Assembly (NCBI GenBank): GCA_036924285.1
Contig: JAYKYS010000007.1
Span: forward strand, 11,656,001-11,720,000
Direction of reading: 5' to 3'
From: Asterella californica
Lineage: Eukaryota > Streptophyta > Marchantiopsida > Marchantiales > Aytoniaceae
DNA: 64,000 nucleotides
This document shows, piece after piece, positions 24,401-37,300 of the stretch. The notes beneath the pieces are model-generated. The model was not told the DNA's origin and ran no database searches. It saw nothing but the letters and a program-made list of their open reading frames with translations. How positions within the stretch are numbered: position 1 is the first letter of the stretch; each line of letters opens with the position of its first letter. Both the position numbers and the translations under genes were made by a program.

Positions 24401-24640
24401 AGATTAGGACCATATTCACTCTAGAATTCTCAAATGTGTCACCGTTTACTCATAATTTGTATCCCAGAACTTCAGTTGGTCGTCTCTCGGTCTTCTCAGG
24501 TCCAGATGATTGAAAGTTGAGACCAACGTCATTGTCAGCAGCACGATCAGAGAGACGGCCAATTGCCTATGCCAGATATCGGCATGTGTAATCTCGGTCG
24601 ATCTCTCTTGTTTCATATACTTCTCAGTGCAGTAAACGTT
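21409..24640. other. No recognisable gene
   Basis: The longest frames (21,573-21,935 minus, 120 codons; 21,874-22,110 minus) show no known motif and change to AT-rich low-complexity text. A small hairpin near 22,690-22,725 (CTCCTCC against GGAGG, followed by GTGAATAATATGC) may be a third relative of the two-hairpin repeat. Confidence 0.4.
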
Positions 24641-24689
24641 TCAGTTGCCATATTGACATACTGTCATTTTGATAGACGTAAAGAGAGAC

Positions 24690-25347
24690 GAGACTGAAGA
24701 GCAGGATGCAAGTTCTGGTGGAGAGCTTATGGGTAGAGAGGAGTTCACGTGGACAGAACACAAATTAAAAACAAGTGGGAGAACCTAATCAGTTGTTTCA
24801 GAAAAGTTAGAGACCACAACAACACTTCAGAGAACTCTCCTTATACAGCATTCGACAACGATGATAGGAAGGCAAAAAAACTTCCTTCTAAGTTCAACAT
24901 GCACTTTTATCCTTTGATAGAATGCTGGTTTGGAAAACGTCTCTCCATGAATCCACCTTGTATGACGGAGTTTATGGTCCCTAGCCACGGTCCTCCACCT
25001 ACTCAGGAGTTGTGCTAGATGCTTCGAAGACCAAAAATGTGACCTCTCCAGACGCTGAGACCTCAAGCAGACACCATTCGGACAAGAGAAAACAAGAGTT
25101 GAGCAAGTTAGCTTCTACTCTTAACAGTACCCTCCTGATCTTTTCAAATTTGATTATGGAGGTTGAGGAAAAGAAGCTCATTGCCTACAGAAAACTGGAA
25201 AGTCAAAAACTTGCATTGGAGTCTCATAAAGTAGAGAGTGTCTATATCCATGGAGAGCAGTTGGTAACCATTTTGGACAAGATGGCAAAGGCTTTGGTGA
25301 ACATCGATGATGTCATGAATAGATTATGTGTATATAAGATACAATAG
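24690..25347 (+). pseudogene. Trihelix/Myb-like DNA-binding protein relic (Harbinger-associated)
   Basis: From 24,749 the frame reads DRTQIKNKWENLISCFRKV, the third helix of a trihelix (GT/Myb-SANT-like) domain with its conserved K-x-KWENL. It continues to KKLPSKFN and a W-F-KR-x5-NPP tail that ends in a stop at 25,016. A second frame (25,012-25,347) carries the usual charged coiled-coil C-terminus (EVEEKKLIAYRKLESQKLAL). Upstream, FTWTEH in another frame overlaps the start, as if helices one and two were deleted. The frameshift and the missing helices make it non-functional. PIF/Harbinger elements carry a separate Myb-like protein next to their transposase, and a DDE relic lies 300 bp downstream, so I infer one element. 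Confidence 0.6.
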
Positions 25348-25649
25348 GATACGAGATAGGATACATTTTCTGCTCTTTCTTCACTGGTATCACACAAGAT
25401 TTTTGTTATTCAAAGCCATTTGATGGTCTCTTCTGTACTTGAGTTGCCCTAGATCAATGTTTTCATTGAATGGTTATGGCATGTTAAGTGAGTGAAGTGC
25501 ATGAGAATGTTGAGTGCTCATTTATGCTTGTAGGAACTGCTAACATTCTGCTGCACTCAGTTTTAAGAGTGTGGATAAATCAGCTTATGATGTATGCATT
25601 GTCTGTAACTTGGAGTTCAATCCCTCTATAACTAATGTGTAATGGTCTT

Positions 25650-26290
25650 CCAAACTGTCACGAGGTAATAGATGACTTACACATTCGAATAAGACCTCCT
25701 CCAAGTGAGGATCGACCAGTAGAGTATTTCAACCACAAGCAGTACCATTCAATTGTTCCACAAACAGTATGATATAAACGGGCTTTTCTTTGACATTAGC
25801 ATTTCACGATGCTCGAGTGTTTCAGAATTCATCGTTATGGACACATATTTGAGATGCTAGAATGCCTAGTGATCAAGTTGTCATACTTCCTAGTGGTTAT
25901 GGACTTTTTCTTTATCATCTCGGAAACTCTGAGTATGCTCTAGAGAGGTGGATATGAATCCATACCATTTGGAGCCAAACCCTATAGTCTGGAGAAGATT
26001 GTTCACCGAGCTACAAATAAGGGGCCTTAGATGCATCGAACGGATCTTGGTGTGCTCAAGGAGAGATTCAACATCCTGAAACTGTGAATAACCAGCAATG
26101 TCAAATGGGCAGCTGAGATAGTTAAAGTGAGTTGCACCTTGCATAACTATCTCGTTCGCAATACAGTGGTCCTTGATAAGACACTGACAGAAACAAGCAC
26201 AATCAATGACACTCCTAGGGAGGAAGTCCCGCGAGTTCCAGAGGACTAGAACGAGGTCAGAGAAGCTATTGCATAGTTCTCATTTTAAGC
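25650..26290 (+). pseudogene. PIF/Harbinger-type DDE transposase relic
   Basis: Blocks in shifting frames follow the Harbinger DDE order. VIDDLHIRIRPP at about 25,665-25,700 corresponds to the A/V-IDGTHI block with the first catalytic Asp. EYFNHKQYHSIVPQTV at about 25,722-25,770 is the Y-N-K-x-S-x-Q-V block. LPSGYGLFLYHLGNSEYAL at about 25,886-25,940 corresponds to the LGDSGYPL block, where the second catalytic Asp has become Asn. GVLKERFNIL at about 26,050-26,080 is the G-x-LK-x-RF-x-L block, with IER just before it in another frame. A-LHNY at about 26,135 is the C-terminal hydrophobic helix. Stops and frameshifts between blocks show it is dead. The N-terminal transposase region is missing. 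I saw no terminal inverted repeats. Confidence 0.65.
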
Positions 26291-28740
26291 TAATAGTTCG
26301 ATGTTTCCAGGTTCGTTGTCAAGTTTCCGCTGATCAGGTTTTACCATACATGTTTGCATGTAAGATCACATAAGAAATTCAGAAGCTCTTAGTTCAGGCC
26401 GAAGTCCCCCATGAATTAGTAATATTTGAATCATAAATTTTTTTTTATCAAGTTTGTAGCAAGCCGCTTGTGTTACAGTTTTAGATCGTCTTAGTTTGGG
26501 AACTTATGTTTTAGATCCTTTCGTGGTAAACTTCAACCTCTTGCATCCCTTGTCGACAATCACGCCTGAGTTCTAGGGAATCAAGGCATTTTAAGAGAAG
26601 TTAGTATAAAGCTGAGGTGAATTTTCAGGAGACTCCAACCACCTTAGCTCATAGTCGCTGATTCGGAGAGTCAAACTGGAGCCTTCCAATGTGGACGAAC
26701 CGATACCTTCCTAAAGCTCAGAAGCTTATTCATCTAAATGAGAGAGTGGTATGAGGTTTGAGCTGAAATTATAATAGGGTTCTGGAGAGGAAACTATGAA
26801 AGATAGTGGAGTTTTAAACTTGTAAGGAGTTTGTAGTTTGTTGTGCAAAGACTTCTTTAAACCTGACAAAAAGTGACAACATGGATGTGTTAATTGTGTT
26901 TTATGTTTCAGCGTCATACGCTTCATAGTGTTGTGAATTCTACTTGGCAGTAATTTTACGTTAGTTTCTAGATCTCAGTTTCTGGATTTTGATGATTCAT
27001 GATGTTGTATGTTAACAAGGAGGCTGATGTGGACTACAGACAGTGAGTCTCAATCACCACCTCGAAGGAACTCAAAGGAAGCGCTTGTTATCAAGGAGTC
27101 AATCTCATTCGTTTGCAGTGAGTGCTAGAGAAAGACGACTGGGAGATATCAAACGGCTCGCTCTCCTGCAACATGCACATTTCTCCTTCCTCCTTGCATG
27201 GAATGTTTCTAAAATAGGTGCGAGTATTGAGGACTGATAGGACGTTGTGGATCACGATGATGAGGATGTGTCGTTTTCAAGCATCTTTGAGCTCTTGATG
27301 TGTATACTCGAAGGATTTGCGGTCACTAGAAACCTTGAGCAAAGGAGAGTTGTGAAGCAGTTGCTTCAATAGCTCTTCAATGTTTCAGAAGAGTACTACA
27401 TTGATTTTTGTCTACGTGAGAGAGTGAACGCGACATTTTTCTACACTACAGATAGTATTCTGTGCAAGACTCGTTGGGAATAATTGGCATATAGCATGAG
27501 ATGGAAGGGTTCGAACAGTTTGACAAGATAGCAGAGTTCGATCTACAACATGTGTCCAAAATTTCATAATACAACAAAACTTTTGCTTATCATCAACTCG
27601 CAATCACACTGTCACTTCAACTCTGATAGGATAGATTCTCATATGTCTATCTCTTGCTCGGTGAGCATTGAATTGTTCTTATCTCCTCTTGAGTTTTTTA
27701 GTTCATGGCAATAAGATGGCGATGATATGCATGAAGAAACCCTACACAATTACCTCGAACAAATTGGCAGTTGGGCAAACCTCAAAAAAACTGACAACTG
27801 ACGAAGAACACATTATCATCGAGTGCAGGTCGTAACGTTTTTGACGATCAACTTCGCAACGCTATGTTCAAACTTTGACGCGTCATTGTCTACTCCACTA
27901 TTCGATCACATCGCAAGTTACGCCAGTTTGAGATCACATATACGTGACAGATATTTTGCACGCATAGGAAACTATCATGAACAGGAGCGGCATGAACAAT
28001 CTCATGTTGTACATTGGTTTATCATATACGAATTTGGTGGAAGATTTTTTGTGTGCATACGCATAGACCATGTGACGTCGTGCTAAATAAGTGGTTACAG
28101 TGGTGTTCTTGACATACTTCAACATACACGTGTGTTTGATGCAGAAGACAACAAGATACATGCTTGTATATTCATTTTTACGTACTTCTAGAAGGTCCAT
28201 TGTATCTTAGTTTACTTTGTAAATAGCCAGCGCTGATATTTCTTGTAATTAAATAGTTTAGCTAAGTTGCACCATGTAGGTAGGCAAACTTGATTGTCAA
28301 GACTTTCACGTATGTCGACAAGTATTTTATAGTTATAAAAACTTAGAATGAGCACTAAATATTTATTATGACTGAAGGTGGTTATGTAGATCACTAAAAG
28401 ACAAGAACTTATATCTTTGAATTATCATTGATAGGTTATTTTCGATAAAGATTCCAAAGGTATCCCTAGGTTTCATATTGATCTCACGATCGCTACAGAG
28501 ATGATCTCAAGAAGTTCAAGGTAGTGAGCTCTTCTAGTTGGCTTGCGCATTAAATAAAAAATCTGTCAATTTTAGATCAGTAGGAAGGAGATATGTCCGA
28601 TTGAGATTTGAGTAGTCAATTTTTGAGTGAGCATGTTCAAACAGCCATAGAACGCATTGTGCGAGTGATTTGAGAGAGATTGAAGTAGGGTTGGAAAGCT
28701 CTCGAAGAGCTGATAAATGTGGAATCAACGATCAACTAAT
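26291..28740. other. No recognisable gene
   Basis: Several short frames (for example 27,043-27,237 and 27,823-28,086, plus) have no motif I can name. Given the adjacent Harbinger relic this may include its flanking or inserted DNA, but nothing in the text shows that. Confidence 0.35.
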
Positions 28741-30960
28741 TTGATGTGGTATCCACATGGAGTGAATAGATTTATTTTTTAATATTTAAACAATAAGAAA
28801 TACATTAGTATCAAGAAAATATTAGTTTAAGTTATTTAGTTAGAATTAGAAAGTAAGACGAGTTACATATTAGTAAGATACCTTGTGAGGACTTATAACA
28901 AGATTTTTGGTACCTCATGATAGTAGGAGGTACTTGGTGACGACCAATTATCTTGGTAGAAGACACGTATCAGCAGCAAAATATCCGCATCAAATAAGCA
29001 GCGGGACATGTAGTAACGGTAATCATACGATGTGGAGGTTTGGATGACGGAAGTTAATCTCTTAGGATGGAGAATTGGATTACCAATGTGCAGGGAGCTA
29101 CTAAGCTTATCATACGCAACGTCATTCTGATAGTGAGTGCAATTGATAGAGAGAGGGGATGAGAAATTGGATTGCATGTGTGCGAATTGCTCGATGAAGT
29201 GAGCATGCAATCAATCATCGATTGACTACCGATTCGACCAGAATTCAATAAGTGACGAAAAGAGCATGGAGAGGAGATAGACCAATTTCACGATCAGCAA
29301 GTGAAATGATTGGCGTGCAAACAAGAAGCGGAAGAGAACAGCAGTACAGGTTGTCACGAGAGGGCAAGAATTCATTAGTGCTATCAAGGAACATCATTGT
29401 AACTACCATTTCAGACAAATTGCCTCAGGAGCTAGAGAAACGTATATTGTGGGGGTCTTTTTTAATTGAGCATCAATACTTCACCATCACTACTTCACGA
29501 GTTGAAGATAAAGACATTGGTAGGAGACACATGTTGTGCCGAGAGGTGATAGCCTCATGCTTGGACACGGTGTCTTAGGGTTTGAATTTTGATTTAGGAA
29601 TACACGGAGTATCTGGCTATAGAGAGATATAGCTGGCCTTAAGACCTACTCGATGAAATACTTATGCCCACAATACCCAATCTATCAGGCTCTTTCTTGA
29701 TTTCTTTTGACCTAACCAGATCTCAAATGTAACACACGTGCACCACACAACACAACACGACATTCAATCTTGTCCTAATTACAAGAAGGATTCATACATG
29801 ATAAATATATGCTTAATCACAAGAGCATTGTCACACCACAAGTATTTCATTATTTCTGTGTTTTTTAATATAAATTTCGTTAGGTATGACTATCTTATAG
29901 ATTACTCTAGTTCAAAGATCCAAATCTAGAGTTACCAAAACTAGGCATAACTAGATGTGATAGTTATAAATAAGTTGAAGAAACTATTAGAGGTTTCACT
30001 ATGGCACTATGTGACAAGTGCGGAGCTATAAATATGCTTCTCAAAAATATGTAACTTTGTTAACCATCGCTGATTGGATGTAGCTAAAGTAGGAGAATCT
30101 CTTACTTTAGTAAAGTATAACAAGTAATGTGTGTGCTATTCTTAAAGTCTTAGTAGCCTTTAGAAGTTTTACTATTTTGGATTATGTATTTACCACGAGG
30201 TAATGTAACTTAGTGAAAGTTACCACGGTAAGAAGTTGTAGAGTATATAAGGAGGAGTTGAGAGGATGGAAGAGACTCTCATTTTCCTGTCTATGAGTAA
30301 AGTGAACATTGGAGACCTTGGGAGTACTTGAGTATTATACGATGCGATGTTGAGAGTGAGATTAGAACTTGTTTGCAAGAATGTTATTAGGGGGAATGAT
30401 GTGACCACACGAGTCAGAGTTAAAGTGAAGTGAGCATGGATGTAACTAGATTTTTGTAATTATGGTGCACTAGTAATCTTAGTCATATGAGGTATCTCTA
30501 GGTGAGAGACAGGTTGACTTACAACACCTTCAAATGTGCACTAGCAATACACTTTTCATCATTTTTCTTCTACAAACTATATAAACACTTAATTTTTTAC
30601 TTTCTATTTGGAGCAAAAATATTAAATCTCAAAATATGATTTTCAAGTAGGAGCCAGTCCACTACATGACAATCCACCTTTTCTAAACCCCCACATCATG
30701 AGTTATGCACCAGAGAAACCAACCAAGGAGTGGACTGGCACGAACACCGTCTTGTCATCATACTTCTAATCCTCAAGTTTGTAACTTGATCATCTTCTTG
30801 AAGTTGCAACCTTGTCATGATTTTCTCTAGATGCATGCTCATCGACCCTCTTCTTCAACCTCCCATCCAATCACCCCCTCTAAATCTATACACATCTTTC
30901 AATATGCATTCGAAGACATATAAGGAGTATAGAAGCTTGATCTGAAATCAGGCAGTCTGT
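28741..30960. other. No recognisable gene; retroelement-like AT-rich DNA
   Basis: A 108-codon plus frame at 29,252-29,578 has a basic start (GVQTRSGREQQYRL) but no recognisable domain. A TATATAA box at 30,244-30,250 followed by a purine-rich leader and a GAGAGACAGGTTGACTTACA end near 30,521 resembles the LTR-like segment at 17.5-18.3 kb. Confidence 0.35.
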
Positions 30961-30967
30961 TTTGCAG

Positions 30968-31110
30968 GTGTACGTGATTTTAAGCCGTAGTGAGGAGATT
31001 TTGAAAGTTTGATCACTACGACAGGAAATCAGAGATATCTAGGCTATCGAGAGTCGGATGCGAAGGTTTCTTGGACCAAGGAAGTCAAGAAGGAAGGCCT
31101 TATCGACATC
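30968..31110 (+). repeat. Dispersed repeat, copy 2 (related to 14,338-14,480)
   Basis: See copy 1 for the shared blocks. Here the repeat lies about 750 bp upstream of the gag relic at 31.85 kb, in the position of retroelement leader or LTR sequence. Confidence 0.45.
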
Positions 31111-31849
31111 AAACGGTCTTAAGATGGTTATGTACAGCTTCCTTGAAAGAAGGAAGTTCTCAAATAGACCTTTTTCAGTTCATTTGCTACGGTTTTCGTC
31201 CTTTTGGAGTTTGTTAGAGATTAGTTGGTTATGTACAGCTTGTGGTAGCTAGCTTTAGCTAAGGGTTTGTACATGGACGTTGTTTGGACTTGGGTTTGAA
31301 TTGTGTGATATTGGTGCAGCTCTTTTTGTTAGCAAAGAGATGTTTCTCTTGCTTTGAGCTACGCTTCGGTAGTTTTGAGTTTGGGTTGAGATTCATGGAC
31401 TCATTTTAGAGGTTTTTGATGTAGATTACTCCGATCTGTTTCTCAGTTTTGTTTTCTTAGTGTGAAAGAACCGGCAATGTATATAAATTAGGAGTTGGTA
31501 TATATTGTAACGCTTGTTCTCGTGGTTGTTGTCTCTATCTTGTCTTCGTTCGACACACTACATCTCCACAGCTAAGAACATCGTATTTTCCTAGACAATC
31601 TTCACGCAAAATCTGATATGGTACGGTGGTGAACTCGACGTGAAGGTCCGAGTTGGAGATTTTGTGTGTTGGACTTGGAAGAAGAGATCAACAATCATGA
31701 ACAAGGATGAAGATGGATACGGTTGTTCGGGAGGATGTTGCGGACTTACGATGAAGAATATGTCGAAGGTTTGGGATCATGGGAGGATGGGAGGAAGGGA
31801 CGAGCCATGACCTATGGAAGGGATGAATGGATCAGAAGGGATACCTAGG

Positions 31850-32880
31850 GTGCAGTTGGATGTCGCAACTGCACGATTGTTTCAAGCCTTCACTTTGTTT
31901 TTGCGACAAGAGCAAGAGAATCAACAAAAGGAGGCTATGAGGAAGAAAGCAGTTTGAAGAATGATTGACAAGCTCGATTTGTTTGATGAGAGAGACATCT
32001 CAAAGTACTTGAGATGTTACAAGATGGAGATGGATTTGGATCAGATATCAGAGAAAGAGATGATCGAGACATTCGAACTCGTTGTGGTGCTTGAGAGAAG
32101 AGAACATGTGAAGGGTCTCGTGAAGCATTTTGGGAGAAAATGGGATACGTTTTCACAAGCGTTGATGGAAGAATATTTTTTGAAAAACTCAGATAGAGTA
32201 ACCAATAAATCATTTTTGGGATGGATCAACCGACCCAACAAGGGTTTACAGCCTACAGGGTTGTTACAGGAGTTCGAGAGAGAGAAGTAGTTCGAGAGAC
32301 AATTCTCTCAACTATCTTGGGTGGAGAAGCTAACCTTGGGGACCTACAAGACGGAGCTGTTTCTTCAAGTTGCGGATGAACCATAGCAAGAACAGTTGGA
32401 ATTACTTTTGGAGGATGGAGAGAAAGAAGAAGAGTTGACAAGGGATTGGGAGGTTGTGCATGAAGCGGTTGAGCTTCTTGCCAAATGGAGATATACAAGA
32501 AAAAATGTTACAAGGTTGACACTTGTATCGGTGACTACCACACCAGTTCAGGTAGTATATGAGGTTCAACCTCCAGTTGTGATCGTAGAGGAAGAGGTTC
32601 CAACCATCGAAGACTTACGGCAAAAAATGCAAGATCTACAAGCTAAGATTACTAGGTTGGAGGATAAGGAATCGTTGACTGGGATGGAGCTTGTATCGAT
32701 ACCAGCTTGGGTAATATCAATGTGTGTGGTGTGATGATACTGATCATCAGCGAGATGATTGCATCGACTTTGCAGAGTCTTTGCAACGAGAGGTTTTTTT
32801 TGAGAGGATGAAAATGTTGGATTCAAAAGTACAAGTATTCTCTTTCAAGCCAACTTTGGTAAAAGAGGGATGAAGAAGTT
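31850..32880 (+). pseudogene. Retroelement gag relic, copy 2, with CCHC zinc knuckle
   Basis: One plus frame runs with few stops from VQLDVATARLFQAFTLFLRQ through MIDKLDLFDERDISKYLR (31,961 on), FSQALMEEYFL, DRVTNKSFLGWINRPNKGLQ and a stop at 32,288. It resumes after the stop through ELLLEDGEKEEEL to a heptad-like segment (RQKMQDLQAKITRLEDK, about 32,620-32,670). After a frameshift comes the zinc knuckle CVWCDDTDHQRDDC at 32,721-32,762, exactly C-x2-C-x4-H-x4-C. This is a nearly whole Gag protein (capsid-like helical region, coiled coil, nucleocapsid knuckle) broken by about three lesions. No pol domain follows. It is the best guide for reading copy 1 at 1.4-2.3 kb. Confidence 0.65.
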
Positions 32881-32934
32881 GATGGATGATTATTTTGTGG
32901 CATATGCAAATGTAGCTATTTGCAGTTATTCTTA

Positions 32935-34346
32935 AATGAAAGTATTTTCTATTTCTCTTTCTTAGAAATTTATAACCCATATTGACTTTTTCTGGATAAT
33001 TCTCACCTCTACGAGTGGACCTTGGCGAAATGTGAAACTCAAGTCGGATGTTTGCCCAGGCCCACCACATCCCGTCTGCAAATTGTGCCGAAAGTTGAGA
33101 ATTTCCATGGGGCGGCGTGCCGGGAGTCGCAACATGCCTAAGTATCTTTCGCGGAAACCCTTCTAAAGTTAGTAAAGCTCTGTTAGGATTTTCAGTGTTT
33201 TTCCCCGAGTAGTTTCGAGCGCATTACTTTTGAGGAAACATGCTAGACCAGGTGTTCGATCAGGTGTAAACCCATCAGGGTTTGGGTTTACCTTTCTCGT
33301 AAACCCCAGCATCTCAGTCGTAAATGACCTTCACCCCGCGGAATGCGTCGTGAAAGGTCCGTCTCCCCGCCGGAGAGACGTCCTTATTCCGGGGAGCGAC
33401 TCTTCCCAGAGCCTTCCAGCGACACAAATCTCCCTGATCCTTGGGTTCCACTGGAACTGCTTGGAGTCAGAGCTTGATTGTACTAGTCGGGCTCGTAGTC
33501 GGGCTCGGGTTTAGCTTGCATACCGTAGCCCAGGAGAAAGATCAGTAGAAGGACAGATGCTATCGGAGCATAGAGTGGAATGTGTGGCTCAAGAAGGCCA
33601 GACTGCTGCTTGATTTTGGTAGAGAAGTGACCTGGCCAACTGTCAGATTAGCGGGGAGAGTCCTACAGCTCAGCTCTCTGCTCTCCTGCATATTTAGCGG
33701 AGGAGCTGCAGAACTGAATGGTTGCCTTCTGACAGTCTTGTGTCTGCCCGTGCGGCACCCACTTTGATCGTCCACTTCATTACGAACATCCTCGCTTAGA
33801 GGTTCTGCTTTGAAGGTGGTTGGTTGCAGCCGGGGCTGCGAGCTGATTTATAAAGAGTAACTACTGAAGTTAGTTGCTGACAGATACTGCCGAGCCACAT
33901 ATGTTGTAGCACTTGCTTTAGACGTGCACTTCCTTTTCTGTCCAAACAAAATATATTGGGTCCAAGTGGGCGAGAAAATCTAGCTTACATAGTTTCTACG
34001 TCAGAGGCAGAAAAGGAGGCCTTGGAGCTGAGAATTTGGAGCGTCATATCTCGACTCCTGACAGACCTGGTGAGGAACCCAGCGAGAATTTCACGAGGAA
34101 ATGCCGAAAGTGCTACGTGTGGACTCGCACGGGAACAGAACACAGCAAATATATAGAGGTGCGGAAGCTCCCCAGAGCATAGAATTGTGTCGTGGTTGAG
34201 CCGCGAATGCGAGAGTGCATCGAGGTTGAGTATTTCTGACCCCGAGCGAGCGAGCTAGCTCACAGACACAGGCTACGAAAGAGCAGCAGGAGTGGTTGTC
34301 TAACATTCGAGCTTAGTGGTGGAAGGGATCAACACGACCTGGTAAA
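32935..34346. other. Upstream region of the cyclopropane synthase gene
   Basis: The base composition becomes less AT-rich than in the transposon zone. No recognisable coding exon; frames such as 33,230-33,514 look like chance. The promoter and 5' leader of the gene starting at 34,347 must lie here. Confidence 0.45.
34147..34155 (+). promoter_or_regulatory. Candidate TATA box
   Basis: AATATATAG lies about 195 bp before the start codon at 34,347, the only good TATA-like run close to the gene on this strand. No transcription start is visible, so this is tentative. Confidence 0.3.
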
Positions 34347-37300
34347 ATGAGAGTTGCAGTGGTTGGGTCCGGTGTAGCAGGCCTGACCGCTGCTCGGACT
34401 ATAGCTCGATCAGGTGTAAATGTGATTCTTTACGAGAAGGATAGTCACATTGGCGGGCACGCCAACACACTGCACGCGGATGGCGTGGCTCTTGACGTTG
34501 GATTCATGGTCTTCAATCAGGTAATGCCCTCGTCTGACGCTCTTTCTTCACCTCAAGGCCGAAATGATATCCGGGGTCCGAACAGACGACCATCTATCTC
34601 TGCCTACGTAACCTTTCGATTGGAGGTCTCCAGGAGAACAGAACAGTTCAGGTCCATTGGAGATAGGTGGCAATCTCAAGACTACGTAGGCATATACACA
34701 GCAAGAGCGAGAGGGAGATGAGCCCGAAGATCGTGGACTCTTGTGCACCATGAGCGGTAGAATTTGACCCTGCCTGCCTTCGTCTGTTACATGTATGGCT
34801 GAAATACATGCTACCCACTGGGACAGGAGATGCTACGTTCCACTGGGGATTCCCTGGTTCTTGACGCACTGCATCCATGATTCGACCGAGTCTTGTTAAG
34901 AGTCATTCTTTTCCATTCTAGTCTCCATGGAGCAAACCGTTTTGATAGCTCAGCTGATTCCACCACTTTACTCCTCCGTGGCCCATAGGGGGTCGGCACT
35001 CTGCATATTTATGATCTTGGAACCTTTCAGGCAACCCGAAGCATCTTGTCTCGATAATCATTCTCATCCCAACGAAATATCCTCTCTCTGTTTTGCCGCA
35101 TTTGAAGAGCAGTCGGCAACTGATTCAAACGTCTTTACTAACGACAGCCGCTAGAGCTAGCCTTTTGTTTGGTATGCAGGAGTTCTTATAAACCCAGAAC
35201 CCGGGCCGTCGAGCTCGCTGCGTGACTGCCCTGCTCGTGTCTGTATGCTTCTCCGATCAATAGGAGCAAATTAGCCCGCCTCGCTGCGTCCCTGGCATAC
35301 ACAAGAACTGTATGAGAGAAAAGAACGTGCTCAGTGCATTCGTTCCCCTGCCGTTGAATTCTAATAATGTGGGAAATGTTCGCACTCAATGGACCAGGTG
35401 ACTTATCCAAACATGGTGGCATTCTTTGACGAAATTGGAGTGGAGATGGAGAAGTCAGACATGTCATTCTCCGTCAGTCTGGAAGGAGGGAAGGGCTGCG
35501 AGTGGGGAAGTTCGAGCATCGGCGGAGTCTTCGCTCAGAAGTCGAATGCTGTCAACCCATTCTTCTGGAACATGATCCGTGAAATCGTGAAATTCAAAGC
35601 GGACGTTCTTGCGTAAGTTCAGAGCCTTGGCCCGTCTCGCCTCCTTAAGTTACCCGCCATGCGAAAGATGTAGAGAAATTCTTTTTCTGGAGAACGTATT
35701 AATTCACGTTAGTTTCGATTCTCGCTGTTCCAGATATTTAGAGAACGTCGAGAGTGGTGCTGCCAACGTCGACGAGACTGTTACTCTTGGCGAGTTTCTG
35801 GAATCACATGGATACTCTCAAAAGTTCAGAGAATGTTATCTGGTATATTAAACTTACACACTGCCAGCTAGAACAGAATTTACGATAGAATTTAGGTGAT
35901 GATAAGTCAGATTGTACTGCAGTCCTGACAGGGTGAGCTATCCGCACTGCTTTACGGCACTAGTACACGATTCCAATTCCCGCCCAAAATGTACCAGCAT
36001 TGATTACTGTCCTGCGAAATTGGTAGCTAAATGACCGGTCAATGGCTCTTTCCTCTTCTGGCAGATCCCTGTCTGTGCGTCGATTTGGTCCTGCTCATCC
36101 GAACAAGTGTGGGGCTTCTCGGCCGTATCGATCCTGACATTCTGTCGAAATCATCATCTCTTACAGGTAAGTAGCAAACGTACAGATTCGTCTCCAATGA
36201 TAACTGCAGCCTGTCTACACACTCCTTCCATGATCTAAAAGCTTCTCGCTGTCGCTATTCACAATCTCTGTGCTCTGATAAGTGAAGTTGCATACTGAGG
36301 TTTCGCGCCATAAGGCACGGCAGAAAACCGAACTGATCGATGTTCTTCGCTTTCTCGCAGCTGTTCGGACGACCGCAGTGGATAACCGTAAAAGGCCGCT
36401 CTGAAACCTATGTCAGCAAGGTCAGAGAAGCGTTCGTTCACCATCCTGAATATCTCCTTATGCTTATCGTTCTGCTAATAATATCGCGCTGTAGACAGCT
36501 GCTTGTGAGGCAATTGTGAGAAAATGTCGCCTAGTTCGGCTCGTTCGGAGGTACCTGCTCTTTGAAAGTCGATGTAGCTGAAGATTCAGAATATCTCAAC
36601 ATAGATTGATGTTTGTTGTCCAGGTTGTAGAGGAACTCCAAGAAAGAGGTGCTGAGATCAGGACAAGAACTGCTGTAACTCACGTAGAGTCTCTCGATGA
36701 CGGTATGAAATTCGTTCGTACCGAAATATGCGTGAAGTATCGTCTAGTTTGCAGCGCATGCGGAATCCTCGCTTTCAGGGGGTCATGGAAAATGTGATCG
36801 TCAGATGAACGTGCTGACAGCTACTACCATGCGCAGGACGCGTGCGACTGGAGGATGAACATGGTGGAGTCGATATATTCGATAGTTGCGTTGTGGCTGC
36901 TCATGCTCCCGATGCCCTGGAGTTGAGAGGCAGTAATGCCACTTCGAATGAGAAGAGAGTATTAAGCGCCTTCAAATATGCATACAGGTTTCCTGCTCGG
37001 ATACTCTCAACTTTTACTCGTTACGATCCTGATTCCTGCTGTTGCGATTCTGATGTGCCTTTAAGAGTTTTTTGGTTTTGGTTTTCTTATGCTTGATGGC
37101 GGCAACGGAGTATTGAATTCGTAAAGAGTTTACTCTGTCACTATTGTGACTAACGCTGATGAACTACTCTGACAGCGATATCTATGTACACCGAGACAAA
37201 AATTTCATGCCCCGAAATAAGGCTGCATGGTCAGCTTGGAATTTTCTTGGTGACATTGACAATCGGTGTTGTGTTACCTACTGGTTGAATCTGCTACAGG

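Noticed and set aside
33230..33514. 94-codon plus frame upstream of the cyclopropane synthase
   Set aside because: Arg/Ser-rich, no domain, no extension by splicing; probably promoter-region chance.
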